From Okeania hirsuta (GTDB taxonomy: Bacteria > Cyanobacteriota > Cyanobacteriia > Cyanobacteriales > Microcoleaceae), in assembly GCF_003838195.1 (NCBI RefSeq), contig NZ_RCBY01000002.1, positions 1 through 64,000 on the forward strand: DNA of 64,000 nt, written 5' to 3'. Shown here piece after piece: positions 54,931 through 64,000 of the stretch (position 1 is its first letter; the number at the start of each line of letters is the position of its first letter). The position numbers and the translations under genes are program-made. Under the pieces are notes generated by a model. It was not told the origin of the DNA. It worked only from the letters and a program-made list of their open reading frames with translations, and did no database searches.

Positions 54931-56130
54931 ATGAAAAACATAAAATCAATAGTCCTAATATTAACTTTAGCCTTTCTGTTTTGTTTCATTATCAAATCAA
55001 TAGTGCTGACATTAGCTTTAGTCTTTCTGTTTTGTTTCATTAACCTAATGCCTCCTGCTTACGCTTGTACAGGTATTACCCTAAAAGCAGAAGACGGTGC
55101 TATGGTCTATGGTAGAACAATGCAATGGGGTAAGTTTGATCTAGAATCTCGAATATTGATCCTCCCCAGAGAGCACCAGTTTGTGACTGAACTCTCTAGG
55201 GATGAAAATGTCCATTTGCCTGGTATACGGTGGACTGGCAAATATGGAATAGTAGGAATTGATGCTGTAAATAGGCCAATTCCTCTTGACGGCATGAATG
55301 AAAAGGGATTAGTTGCTGGAGTCTTTGATCATCCAGACTTTGCTGAATATGTGGATTATGATTCAACTATGGCAGAGAAATCTATGGCACCGACCGATGT
55401 TGTCCAGTATCTTCTTTCCACCTGTGCCACAGTAGATGATGTTCGTGAGGCAATAGACCAAATCTTAGTGGTAAACGTTGTTGAACCAGTTATTGGGAAA
55501 ACTGCACTATATCATTTGATGGTCAGCGATCCTTCGGGGGAACAGATCGTCATTGAATGGTCACAAGGCAAACCAAAAATTTTTGATGCTGAACTAGGGA
55601 TTATTACTAACTCCCCAACATACGACTGGCATATTACTAATTTACGAAATTATGTCAATATTTCTCCTGTAGCTTATCCAGATCGGAATATTGGCTCAAT
55701 TAATTTTAGCCCATTAGGTGTCGGTAGTGGTATGATTGGGCTTCCAGGAGATTTTACGCCTCCATCACGTTTCATCCGTGCTTTTGCTTTTTCTCAAACT
55801 GCAAGAGCAACTACTGACGGACCTGAGACGATGTATGAATTGTTTCGTATACTTGATAATTTTAATGTTCCGCTCGGACCACCCGAAGAATCTGAAGATG
55901 AATATATAGACACATCAGGTATGCGGAGTGCGACCGTTTGGACAACAGCTTACGACCTCACAAATAAGGTAATCTATTACCACACTCAACATAACCGTCA
56001 AGTCCGCAAAATTGATGTTGGCAGCTTAGACTTTGAAACTATTAGGGATATGCAGGTGTCCCCCCTTGATATAGTGAAGGAACAGAATATTGAGGATCGG
56101 ACTCCTGGAAAGCTTAAGGTTTCATCATAA
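54931..56130 (+). CDS. Choloylglycine hydrolase-family amidase, exported
   Basis: A ~399-residue Ntn hydrolase of the penicillin V acylase/bile salt hydrolase family. The catalytic Cys follows the signal peptide (PPAYACTGITLKAEDG), with MVYGRTMQWGKFDL, GMNEKGLVAGVFDHPDF, ITNSPTYDWHITNL and RSATVWTTAYDL. It cleaves amide bonds of linear amides; possible substrates include acyl-homoserine lactones, but this is not shown. The signal peptide carries a tandem duplication of ~17 codons (IKSIVLILTLAFLFCFI, then IKSIVLTLALVFLFCFI), making it unusually long. GTG at 54928 is an alternative start. Confidence 0.85.
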   Translation: MKNIKSIVLILTLAFLFCFIIKSIVLTLALVFLFCFINLMPPAYACTGITLKAEDGAMVYGRTMQWGKFDLESRILILPREHQFVTELSRDENVHLPGIRWTGKYGIVGIDAVNRPIPLDGMNEKGLVAGVFDHPDFAEYVDYDSTMAEKSMAPTDVVQYLLSTCATVDDVREAIDQILVVNVVEPVIGKTALYHLMVSDPSGEQIVIEWSQGKPKIFDAELGIITNSPTYDWHITNLRNYVNISPVAYPDRNIGSINFSPLGVGSGMIGLPGDFTPPSRFIRAFAFSQTARATTDGPETMYELFRILDNFNVPLGPPEESEDEYIDTSGMRSATVWTTAYDLTNKVIYYHTQHNRQVRKIDVGSLDFETIRDMQVSPLDIVKEQNIEDRTPGKLKVSS

Positions 56131-56480
56131 ACTTTCGGCTATGCTTTTAGATTTTAAATTGAAGATTGATATAGATAAGGAATGAGGATTTTATTATCTA
56201 CACAATTTAAATTATTTAAAGTCCATATAATCTGAGTTCTTTCAAAAAAATTCTGGAATTTATTTAATTATCATTCCTAGTAATGGGATATAAACAACCC
56301 CCACTATCTAAACTTTTATGGAATAGAAATTAAGACCTCTCATCCAACCTCTCTTTTTTCTTCAAGGGAGGGGGGTTGAGAGGTTATAAAATTTTTCAAT
56401 GGGATTTTGTTTTCGATGCTATATATCTCTCAGGAATTTAGAAATTTGGTATTAGGTTCTTTTTATAAATATTGATATTG
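56131..56480. other. Intergenic
   Basis: Short CT-rich phrase (CCAACCTCTCTTTTTTC) and its complement form a weak hairpin at 56343-56385. No gene. Confidence 0.4.
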
Positions 56481-56710
56481 AGCAATTATATAGTCAGATT
56501 AAAAAATCTAATGAAGATATTGTTTTACATAAATTAAGATGGTACAAAATTGCGGATAATTACTCTCAAAAACAATGGCATGATGTATTAGCAATTCTTA
56601 AAGCTAGACTAAAAATATTAGATTTTAACTATTTGAAACTGTAGAGCAATTATCTAAAATTAACTCCATAATTAGAAAAAGCTTTTGATGAAACAAACTT
56701 GACTTGATAT
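56480..56710 (+). pseudogene. Remnant of a nucleotidyltransferase-like (AbiEii/DUF6036-type) protein
   Basis: A frame reads DIEQLYSQIKKSNEDIVLHK, LRWYKIADNYSQKQWHDVLA and ILKARLKILDFNYLKL before a TAG, then a further TAA. It resembles the C-terminal helices of nucleotidyltransferase-like proteins (DxxLxKLxWYxxG...S.RQWxDVxGxLK). There is no upstream half. Family call is by pattern only. Confidence 0.5.
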
Positions 56711-56828
56711 TACTAAACTAGAAAACTCTATATTCACTCAGAGATTATTTTTAACTTTTAACTTTTGACTTGTGCATAGCGCTTCGGAGAGATTATCAGT
56801 AGGTAAGTGGGAAAATTTACAAGTACGT

Positions 56829-56950
56829 CAAATGTGTTGCCATAGTCAAAAAGTAGACCTGCAAGATAAAAGAGCGATCGCTGATTTTTATCAATTTATT
56901 TGGAAATTATTTTTCCTATGGCTTGTCTTTTATCATACTTATAATAGAAG
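56829..56950 (+). pseudogene. Distant copy of the phytyltransferase 3' end
   Basis: Encodes SQKVDLQDKRAIADFYQFIW then KLFFLWLVF, matching the last residues of the phytyltransferase ~2.9 kb upstream but missing the EYLIFPMA segment. Nucleotide identity is high (GATAAAAGAGCGATCG). Confidence 0.8.
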
Positions 56951-56985
56951 GTAAAAATTTAGGATTTTATTTAACCATTAAAATT

Positions 56986-58082
56986 ATGCCGTTAAGAGCT
57001 ATTTTAGATAATCAAGAATTATTAGCCCCACTACTATCTGATAAAGAATGGGAAGAATTAAAACGTAAAAAAGTTTAAGTTATTTTACCTTGTTGTGAAG
57101 CAAAAGGACATTTAAGAACTTCAAAATTGGGAACTAAGCATTTTGCTCATAATAAGTAAAGATGGATGTAATTATAAATCAGAAACATGGCAACATCTTT
57201 TATGCAAAACAGAAATTGCTAAAGTCTGTAACATTATGGGTTACGCTGTTAAAACTGAAGCAAGTAGATTAGATTGGAGAGCCGATGTTTTAGCTACTAA
57301 GCAGGAGAAACATCAATTAGTTCAACTGGCTTTTGAAGCTCAATGGAGTCCTCAAATCTTAGAATAAACGAAAGAACGTCAAGATAAATATGCCAGAGAT
57401 GGTATTAGTTGTTGCTGGTTATTTAAGAAGTTACCAACATCCGAAGAAAGACAAGATATACCGATGTTTCAATTACAGTTTGACCAATCTGAAAATCATA
57501 CAGTAATTTTTGATAATAACACCTATCTTTTAAAGAATTTTATTACTGAAATTTTATCTGGTCATTTTAAATTTTCTCAATTTTACCGATATAAAACACA
57601 GCAAGATATTAAAATCAGATTTTTTCCTGTTAATTGTTGGAATTGGAAGTGTCACGGGAAATATTATATTTATCACGTTCACAATGAGTCTTATGAAACT
57701 TTATGTGGGTGTAATTTTAATTTAATAGACTACATTATATTAACAGAAAAAATTATAGATGAACCTCAATTTCTTCCTGAAATTGTAAATAAAGCTTATG
57801 AATGCTTGAAGACTGAAAAAGCTAAACGTCAAAATATGAAAATGGGCAAAATTAAATATCGCTATAGCAAAACTGTTGGAAGCTCTTACACTTCATTCGG
57901 TTGTCCTTATTGTGATGCAATATTTGGAGATAATCATTATTTATTTTGACAAAATTTGCGAGGTTGAGTATGGATATATTCAACACATTGATTTTGAAAC
58001 AACTGTTAATATCTCTTCCGAAAAACTAAATATTCTTCATTGGTGCTATTCTCCAACTAAAGATTTTTGTTGCAACTACTAA
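56986..58082 (+). pseudogene. CoiA-like nuclease pseudogene
   Basis: Pieces in several frames form one gene: MPLRAILDNQELLAPLLSD, a TAA near 57078, CCEAKGHLRTSKLGTKHFAH, a TAA, SETWQHLLCKTEIAKVCNIM, TEASRLDWRADVLATKQ, LAFEAQWSPQILE, a TAA at 57365, then KERQDKYARDGISCCWLF and a zinc-binding-looking tail (CHGKYYIYHVHNE, FGCPYCDAIFGD), and a frameshift near 57945. CoiA family members have such an H-A-H start, a restriction-endonuclease-like D...ExQ core (RADVL...FEAQ) and the RxxxYxxxGIxxxW motif. It ends just inside the next gene's leader. At least four disruptions. Confidence 0.7.
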
Positions 58083-58108
58083 TTTGGATTAACTTAACTC
58101 ATACAAAC

Positions 58109-59686
58109 ATGACTAAATTACTAGGAAAAGTATATATTGTTGGAGCTGGACCTGGAAGTAAAGAATATTTGACTGTCAAAGCACATTCTCTCATTACTCA
58201 AGCTGAAGTATTAATTTATGATGCCTTAGTTGATGATTCAATTCTAAAATTAGCACCAGAAAATTGTTTAAAAATAGAGATGGGTAAACGTGGTGGTAAA
58301 CCCAGTATGTCTCAGTCAGAAATTAATAGCTTGTTAGTAGAAAAATGTCGTTTAGGCAAACAAGTAATTAGACTAAAAGGAGGAGATCCTTTTATTTTTG
58401 GTCGTGCTTCTTCAGAAATTCAAGCATTAATTGAAGCTGGTTGTGAATTTGAAGTTGTACCAGGAATTTCTTCTGCATTAGCTGCACCTTTACTCGCAAA
58501 TATTCCTCTGACAGATGCAGTAATGAGTAGAGCTTTTATCGTCTTGACTGCTCACGATATAGAAGCATTAGATTGGGAAAGAATATCTCAGATTGAAACT
58601 TTAGTAATTTTAATGGGGGCACGAAATTTAGATGAAATTGTGCGTCAGTTATTAAGACATAAAAGAACATCTCAAACTCCTGTGGCAATTATTCAAAATT
58701 GTGCCACTCCAAAACAACAAATTTGGATTGGTAGTTTAGGGGATATTGTTCAACAAACATACACTGAATATTTGTCCCCTTGTGTGATAATAGTAGGGGA
58801 AGTAGTCAGGTTACGAGATTATTTAAAGTCTCCAAATAATATGGTTAAAGAAAATTCAGTAGCCAAAATTGAAATAGCGCCTTTAGCAAATAAAACTGTT
58901 TTAGTGACTCGTGCAGCAGGTCAGTCTAGTAAGTTTAGCGATCGCCTACAAAAAGCAGGGGCAAAAGTAATTGAAATGCCTGCTTTAGTGATTACTCCTC
59001 CTTCAAGTTGGCATGATTTAGATGTGGCTATTAATAATATAGATACTTTTGATTGGTTAATTTTGACTTCTACAAATGGGGTAGATTACTTTTTTGAAAG
59101 GTTGGCAGAGAAAGATAAGGATAGTCGTGCTTTATCTGGCGTAAAAATAGCAGTTGTTGGTAAAAAAACTTCGGGAAGTTTGAATGCTCGTGGTTTGAAG
59201 GCGGATTTTATTCCACCTAATTTTGTTGCTGATTCTTTGGTGGTAAATTTCCCAGAAAATTTGAGTGGAAAAAAGGTTTTATTTCCCAGAGTAGAGACTG
59301 GTGGTAGGGAAGTATTAGTGAATGAGTTAAATAGTAAAGGTGCGGAGGTAATAGAAGTAGCTGCTTATGAGTCTAGTTGTCCAGAAAATATTTTACCGGA
59401 AGCTTTATTAGCACTACAAAATTGTCAGATAGATATTATGACTTTTGCTAGTTCTAAAACGGTGCGAAATTTTTGTTATTTGACGGCTGAAAATAAAGAT
59501 AATTTACCGCAAGATTGGTTAGAAAATATTTGTATTGCTTCTATCGGACCTCAAACTTCTCAAAGTTGTCACAGTTTGTTAGGTAGAGTAGATGTGGAAG
59601 CTCAAGAATATACTTTGGATGGGTTGACTGAAGCTATTATTAAATGGGTAGAAATTGAAAGTCAAAAGTCAAAATTCAAAAGTTAA
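58109..59686 (+). CDS. cobA-hemD: Uroporphyrinogen-III C-methyltransferase / uroporphyrinogen-III synthase fusion
   Basis: A 525-residue fusion. Residues ~1-245 are SUMT (CobA): YIVGAGPGSKEYLTVKA, IRLKGGDPFIFGRAS and VVPGISSALAAPLLANIPLT, methylating uroporphyrinogen III at C2 and C7 with two SAM to precorrin-2. Residues ~265-510 are HemD-like uroporphyrinogen-III synthase (VLVTRAAGQSSKFSDRLQKA, WLILTSTNGVDYFFERL, IASIGPQTSQS). The product feeds siroheme and cobalamin. I start at the ATG at 58109; the longer frame begins in the pseudogene upstream. Confidence 0.92.
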   Translation: MTKLLGKVYIVGAGPGSKEYLTVKAHSLITQAEVLIYDALVDDSILKLAPENCLKIEMGKRGGKPSMSQSEINSLLVEKCRLGKQVIRLKGGDPFIFGRASSEIQALIEAGCEFEVVPGISSALAAPLLANIPLTDAVMSRAFIVLTAHDIEALDWERISQIETLVILMGARNLDEIVRQLLRHKRTSQTPVAIIQNCATPKQQIWIGSLGDIVQQTYTEYLSPCVIIVGEVVRLRDYLKSPNNMVKENSVAKIEIAPLANKTVLVTRAAGQSSKFSDRLQKAGAKVIEMPALVITPPSSWHDLDVAINNIDTFDWLILTSTNGVDYFFERLAEKDKDSRALSGVKIAVVGKKTSGSLNARGLKADFIPPNFVADSLVVNFPENLSGKKVLFPRVETGGREVLVNELNSKGAEVIEVAAYESSCPENILPEALLALQNCQIDIMTFASSKTVRNFCYLTAENKDNLPQDWLENICIASIGPQTSQSCHSLLGRVDVEAQEYTLDGLTEAIIKWVEIESQKSKFKS

Positions 59687-59713
59687 AAGTAATAAAATAA
59701 GCACTTAGCTCTT

Positions 59714-59840
59714 ATACCAAATTGAAATGAAGCTGCATAGAATAATATTTTAAGCATAATTGACCGCAGGTAAGCGTAGATAAAGATAGATCGATTTAAT
59801 GAATTTCATCATTCTATGCAACCTCATATAAAATTGGTAT
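59714..59840. mobile_element. MITE family B, short copy
   Basis: 127 bp, ends ATACCAAATTGAAATGAAGC and, inverted, ATACCAATTTTATATGAGG, both continuing into TGCATAGAAT. Another copy at 6206-6457 and a partial one at 30974-31062. Confidence 0.85.
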
Positions 59841-59863
59841 TAGCAGTCAGCTATCAGCAAATA

Positions 59864-59956
59864 ATACCAAATTCAAAAAAGGTCTCTACAGTATTAATCT
59901 CAACACTCCTAGTAACAGACTAAAGCACTGTAACAGTATTTTTTGAAAATGGTATA
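59864..59956. mobile_element. MITE family F, copy 2
   Basis: Reverse-orientation copy of 43046-43137 (starts ATACCAAATTCAAAAAAGG, ends TTTTTTGAAAATGGTATA). Confidence 0.75.
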
Positions 59957-60084
59957 ATGAATGATTCCTTCTAAGGTTAAAAGACCTTACTTTGGCAGTA
60001 ACTTTTAATTCCCTCTCAATTTCAAGGGTTGCTTTTGCCTCTTTCTGTTATTTTTCTCTCATTAGATATCTTCAGAAAAGAGGT

Positions 60085-60380
<296 letters not shown>

Positions 60381-60587
60381 AGGGAGTAGTGAGTAGGGGG
60401 AAATAATTGATGATTTCTGTACGATAGTTGATTTTATTTTTTATTATTGGAGATGTCTATTAGTAGCTGATAGCTAATAGCTGATGGCTGAATGCTTACC
60501 TAAAATCCGGTTATACAGTTATCGCACTTTCTACTTCCATCCAATGCAGACATAAAATGCCGGAATATTCCCAGATAATTCCCACTC

Positions 60588-61010
60588 TCATCCTTTCTTC
60601 CTACTGACTCCTGACTCCTGACTCCTCTCATCATAAAATTTGAAGTAACGTAAAAATATCCAAGTCAATGTACAACCTAATATATAGTACAAAAAATCCC
60701 ACCATACAAAAGTATTTCCTAACAACAGTCTGCCAATTAAAGTTGCTCGAATAGTTTGTAAAAAAGGTGGTTTCCATAACTGCATAAATTCTAGAAAACA
60801 GGTGACAATAAATACCCAAAAAGCTACTAAACCTGGTTTAAGTCGAGGTCGAATAAAAATTACTAAAAAAATCCAGAATGCTTCATAAAAAATTGAACTA
60901 AAAGAATTATTTAGCCATTCTGAAAATAGTCCTTCATAAAATTTAGTTGCAAAACCTAAAATTACAGTAAATATCAAACAAATTATAATTTTAATTCTAT
61001 ATCTTTTCAT
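60588..61010 (-). CDS. DUF2809-family membrane protein
   Basis: A 140-residue protein with about four membrane segments: IKIIICLIFTVILGFATKFY, SIFYEAFWIFLVIFI, FWVFIVTCFLEFMQLW and YYILGCTLTWIFLRYF. The conserved core FMQLWKPPFLQTIRATLIGR and LLLGNTFVWWDFLYYILG matches DUF2809. Function unknown. The last residues (RSQESGVSRKKG) are encoded by a GGAGTCAGGAGTC-type repeat, so the original C-terminus was replaced. Confidence 0.8.
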   Translation of the reverse strand: MKRYRIKIIICLIFTVILGFATKFYEGLFSEWLNNSFSSIFYEAFWIFLVIFIRPRLKPGLVAFWVFIVTCFLEFMQLWKPPFLQTIRATLIGRLLLGNTFVWWDFLYYILGCTLTWIFLRYFKFYDERSQESGVSRKKG

Positions 61011-61096
61011 CTTTTCAGAAAAATTATATGAAATATAAAAAAGAATGCTACGAAGAATTTTCCTCCTGAAAAGACTTTATTTAAAAATGCCTATTT

Positions 61097-61197
61097 GGCG
61101 TTGCTGAATGATAATGATTTTTAGATTAAGTATCAACGCAAAACATAAGTTTTTCAATTTGACCTTCAGCTACTTACCATTACATTTCAGCAACGCC
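61097..61197. mobile_element. Small element with GGCGTTGCTGAA inverted ends
   Basis: About 101 bp: GGCGTTGCTGAATGATAATG at the left and, inverted, GGCGTTGCTGAAATGTAATG at the right. CTATTT occurs at both sides. Confidence 0.65.
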
Positions 61198-61770
61198 GTC
61201 TATTTGACTAAAAACAGAGTTTTACTTTAGCTAAATGAGATAGCAATTTCCATGCTTATGGGGTCATTTCAGTTATCAGTTATCAGTACCTCTGAAATAA
61301 GGAGGCTTAAAATCAGGAATATTCTCTTTTTTTATCCCCTTAAAAGGGGAGACTTTAGACCACAATTTCTCGGTAAAAAATTCCTTTGCTTTAGAGAGTA
61401 GGGAGTAGGAAATAGAAAAAAGGATAAAGGAGAGGCTTTAAACCTTAATTATTCGGTAAACGACCAACCACTTCATGTCTTATAACCCCAAATAATTTTA
61501 AGCGCCCCCGTTGACCGTAGGGTATTAAACCCGCCACAGAAAAGATAAAAGAAGGTTACAAAATTGTTTTTATAGACAAGGGAAAACAGGAAACAAATAT
61601 TTGTTGCTAAATAAATACAGCGTATTTCAGGTTAATGAAGTACAGTAATATCATGTCTGAAAATAGCGTGAGAAAAACAACTTTCTTCCCCTCTTACTTC
61701 CTCTTTTCTATTGTAACTCCCTAATCTGATAGCTTCCCTACCTATAAGTCCCCAATCCAATGCCCTATTT
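61198..61770. other. Intergenic with reversed family G repeat
   Basis: 61283-61458 carries family G in reverse (TACCTCTGAAATAAGGAG, CCCCTTAAAAGGGGAGAC, AATTTCTCGGTAA). No gene seen. Confidence 0.5.
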
Positions 61771-62046
61771 AGGGTTTGCGCTCAAAAGTATTTTAGTAGG
61801 GGTAGGAGACAACCCACCCCTAACCCCTCCCAGGAGGGGAAGACAGCTATACTGGAGACAGGAGAAATGGATCGGGAGCGAGGAAGTAGGAGCGGGCGTT
61901 TTGTCCCAAGATTGTTCTGCCCAACTATGCGCCTAAAATACGCTCCATGCATGAGCGTGAAGAGCTGAAACAGGCGCACTTTTTTCGTTCCCAAAAAGGC
62001 ACTTGTCTTTATATGTCAATGCTTTTATATTTAATCAGCAAGCCCT
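61771..62046. mobile_element. MITE family A, copy 4
   Basis: Ends AGGGTTTGCGCTCAAAAG and, inverted, AGGGCTTGCTGATTAAATA; ATTT on both sides. Interior very similar to copy 3 at 20179-20453. Confidence 0.85.
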
Positions 62047-62455
62047 ATTTAGCTTTATAGCTATTTATAACTATTCAACCAGACATAATATATACCAGAA
62101 GGAAGAAGGAAGAAGGAAGAAGGAGGAAGGCTATTAAGCAAAAAAAAACCTAAATTTCCTGTAGATATTCACCCTTGAATTTACACAAACTATACTAACG
62201 GACATGATATTAATTATGAAGAACTATTTGCTCAAATTCTCTTCTACAAATAATTATCTTTTCTGTGCCGGGTTTAATATCAAATCCATTTAATTCGGTA
62301 TAAAAACATTCTCCATCTTCACGGCATTGCTGAGGGGCGGGATGAATATCAGTGGGATGTGTATCCTGCCTGCGGTGAAAATATAAGGAACGGGTAAGAT
62401 GCCCATTCCACAAAACACAAAACTATAATTGCCTTTAATTGTCTCAAAAATATCT
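62047..62455. other. Intergenic after lpxB
   Basis: GAAGGAAGAAGGAAGAAG tract at 62098-62125; the phrase GCATTGCTGAGGGGCGGGAT at 62325 recurs near 41309. A 67-codon minus-strand frame is not credible. Confidence 0.45.
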
Positions 62456-63655
62456 TTATTTTCCGCTCAAAACTGAATCTAAAATTGCTTGAGCTGCACG
62501 ACTACAAACTCCTTCTTTTCCCAAAGCATGACGCATTTCCTGATAATTTACTATCATTTTTTCTCGGCACTGAGAATTTAATAGAAGTTCCAAAGCTTCA
62601 GAAACAATTTTTTCAGGAGTAGCATTTTCTTGAAACAATTCTGGCACAATAGCTTTCATTTGTACCAAATTTGGTGGCGACATAAATGGAATTGAAAATC
62701 TCAAAATATTCCTAGCAATCCAAACAGTTATTGGATTAACTTTATAAACTACTACTTGCGGTACATTTAGCAAAGCTATTTCCAAATTTACAGTACCAGA
62801 TTTAGCGATCGCTAAGTCGGCTGCAGCCAGAATTTCTAAATTTTTACTTTCTTGTATTTCTTGATTATTTTGTGGCAGAGATGGATAAATTTTTGCCTGT
62901 AGTTGATACTTCTTAATTGCCTCTTCAATAGGATGACGATAACTTTCTAAAGAAAGAGGAATTAGAAAATGAACTTGAGGTAATTTTTCCTGAATTATTT
63001 GTGCTGCTCGAAATATTACTGGCATTAAATATTTAATTTCTTGTCGTCGAGATGCTGGTAATAAAGCGATCGCTATTGTATCTGATTTTATGCCCAAATT
63101 ATGACGTGCTTTTTTCCGACTAGGAGCTATTTTTATTCTGTCAATTATGGGATGACCTACCCAAGTAACTTTAGCTCCTTTTTGTCGAAAATAATTTGCT
63201 TCTTCCGGAAAAATTGCCAAAATTTTGTTTGCTAAATTTACTATTTTATTTGTTTTACCCTTTCCCAGAGACCAAACCCATTCTTGAGGAGCAATGTACC
63301 AAATAATCGGTAAATTCGGCCAGGTTTTACGGATATAATTACCAATACTAATATTAGGTCCCATGTAGTCAATCAAAACAACTATATCAGGGGATTCGTT
63401 ATGTAAATATTCCTTTGCTTTTTGTTGTAATTTCAGAGTAGGAAAAACGAAAGGCAAAGACTCAATAATTCCGACAGCACCAATTTTTGTTGTATTTCCT
63501 AATAAAGTAGCACCAGCAGCAGCCATTCTATCGCCCCCCAAGGCGACAATATCTAAATTTAAACCTTGAAGTTGAGCTTGACGGTAGAGTGCTTCAACTA
63601 ATAGAGACCCTTGTAAATCTCCAGAAACTTCACCTGTACTAATAAAAATTTTCAT
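62456..63655 (-). CDS. lpxB: Lipid-A-disaccharide synthase
   Basis: A 399-residue GT19 glycosyltransferase that joins UDP-2,3-diacylglucosamine and lipid X to make the lipid A disaccharide at the cytoplasmic membrane. Start MKIFISTGEVSGDLQGSLLV, ALGGDRMAAAGATLLGN, VLIDYMGPNISIGNYIRK, IIWYIAPQEWVWSLGKG, VGHPIIDR, ALLPASRRQEIKYLMP and LAIAKSGTVNLEIAL match the family throughout. Length is normal. ATG at 63655; no strong ribosome site is seen. The other lpx genes may lie upstream, beyond the window. Confidence 0.95.
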   Translation of the reverse strand: MKIFISTGEVSGDLQGSLLVEALYRQAQLQGLNLDIVALGGDRMAAAGATLLGNTTKIGAVGIIESLPFVFPTLKLQQKAKEYLHNESPDIVVLIDYMGPNISIGNYIRKTWPNLPIIWYIAPQEWVWSLGKGKTNKIVNLANKILAIFPEEANYFRQKGAKVTWVGHPIIDRIKIAPSRKKARHNLGIKSDTIAIALLPASRRQEIKYLMPVIFRAAQIIQEKLPQVHFLIPLSLESYRHPIEEAIKKYQLQAKIYPSLPQNNQEIQESKNLEILAAADLAIAKSGTVNLEIALLNVPQVVVYKVNPITVWIARNILRFSIPFMSPPNLVQMKAIVPELFQENATPEKIVSEALELLLNSQCREKMIVNYQEMRHALGKEGVCSRAAQAILDSVLSGK

Positions 63656-63945
63656 AAGACATGGGGGACTGGTTATTTCAGTTGTCAGTTATCAGTTATC
63701 AGCAAAAGAGGTGCAAATATAAAAATTCAAACCTCAGTTACTTCATTCCAACTGAAATAAACTATATACCAATCGAAGCAAAAATTAAGACATTTCTAGA
63801 TAATTGAACTCAATCATAGATTATTTTTGACTTTTGCTTTGTCCATAGCGCAACAAGACTTTTAAATAATAGTATATTAATTAAAATTATAATTAATTGA
63901 TTAAAATATTGATAATTTAAATTGATTTTGACAAAAAAAGTTCAA
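63656..63945. other. Intergenic at the right edge
   Basis: Includes CAGTTATCAGTTATCAGC repeats. AT-rich before the last frame. No gene recognised. Confidence 0.35.
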
Positions 63946-64000
63946 ATGAGCTATCGAAAGCCAAATTTGAGGGAAAAATTGCGATTTCGCGCCTATATGA
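63946..64000 (+). CDS. Possible start of a gene running off the window
   Basis: An ATG at 63946 opens MSYRKPNLREKLRFRAYM and stays open to the last base. Too short to identify. It could be spurious. Confidence 0.25.
   Translation, partial: MSYRKPNLREKLRFRAYM

Noticed and set aside
62210-62413. 67-codon minus-strand frame downstream of lpxB
   Set aside because: Crosses a dispersed GCTGAGGGGCGGGAT phrase; no domain, no ribosome site.

Overview
The window is chromosomal DNA of a low-GC, repeat-rich filamentous cyanobacterium, most like the Trichodesmium/Okeania group. The host evidence in the sequence is psbK, a Ycf66 protein, a Tic20-like protein, two tocopherol-pathway enzymes, many HIP1 octamers (GCGATCGC), an AT-rich background and a very large non-coding fraction. 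The genus is an inference; the cyanobacterial assignment is firm.

Layout. 1-10.4 kb: a metallophosphoesterase with decayed copies of its own 3' end downstream, a deacetylase/phosphodiester-glycosidase fusion, a broken GGDEF gene, membrane proteins, and a wrecked gene that reads as a CARF-like plus HEPN (Csm6/Csx1-like) protein split by a MITE. 11.4-16.5 kb: a UbiB/ABC1 kinase gene and a roughly 2.7 kb array of 167-172 bp tandem units. 16.5-24.1 kb: trehalose synthase-maltokinase, PP2C phosphatase, AnmK and DinB. 24.4-28.0 kb: a D12-class DNA adenine methylase whose reading frame is split after the GGK codon region by a group II intron; the intron-encoded protein has lost its reverse-transcriptase active site and its HNH domain. 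28.4-39.1 kb: ycf66, a DUF6464 gene, NUDIX, an M50 protease, an MBL-fold protein, a GST with an internal stop and duplicated 3' ends, and psbK. 39.4-46.9 kb: methyltransferase, alpha/beta hydrolase, saccharopine-dehydrogenase-like protein, DedA, STAS, coiled-coil protein, rpsF and tic20. 47.9-56.1 kb: tocopherol methyltransferase, ktrB-ktrA, homogentisate phytyltransferase with at least four degenerate 3' copies, and a choloylglycine-hydrolase family enzyme. 56.1-64 kb: pseudogenes (AbiEii-like, CoiA-like), cobA-hemD fusion, DUF2809 and lpxB.

The most unusual signals are: (1) three unrelated genes whose 3' ends only have been copied repeatedly just downstream of the stop codon; (2) the intron-split methylase, whose two exons rejoin exactly in frame on paper; (3) the CARF/HEPN fossil, where removing the MITE and one TA target copy restores the reading frame; (4) the 168-bp array with a hairpin that appears in both orientations; and (5) at least eight families of small non-autonomous elements, several with clear terminal inverted repeats and target-site duplications, some nested and some supplying the start or end of a protein-coding gene. 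No CRISPR array, tRNA or rRNA was recognised.
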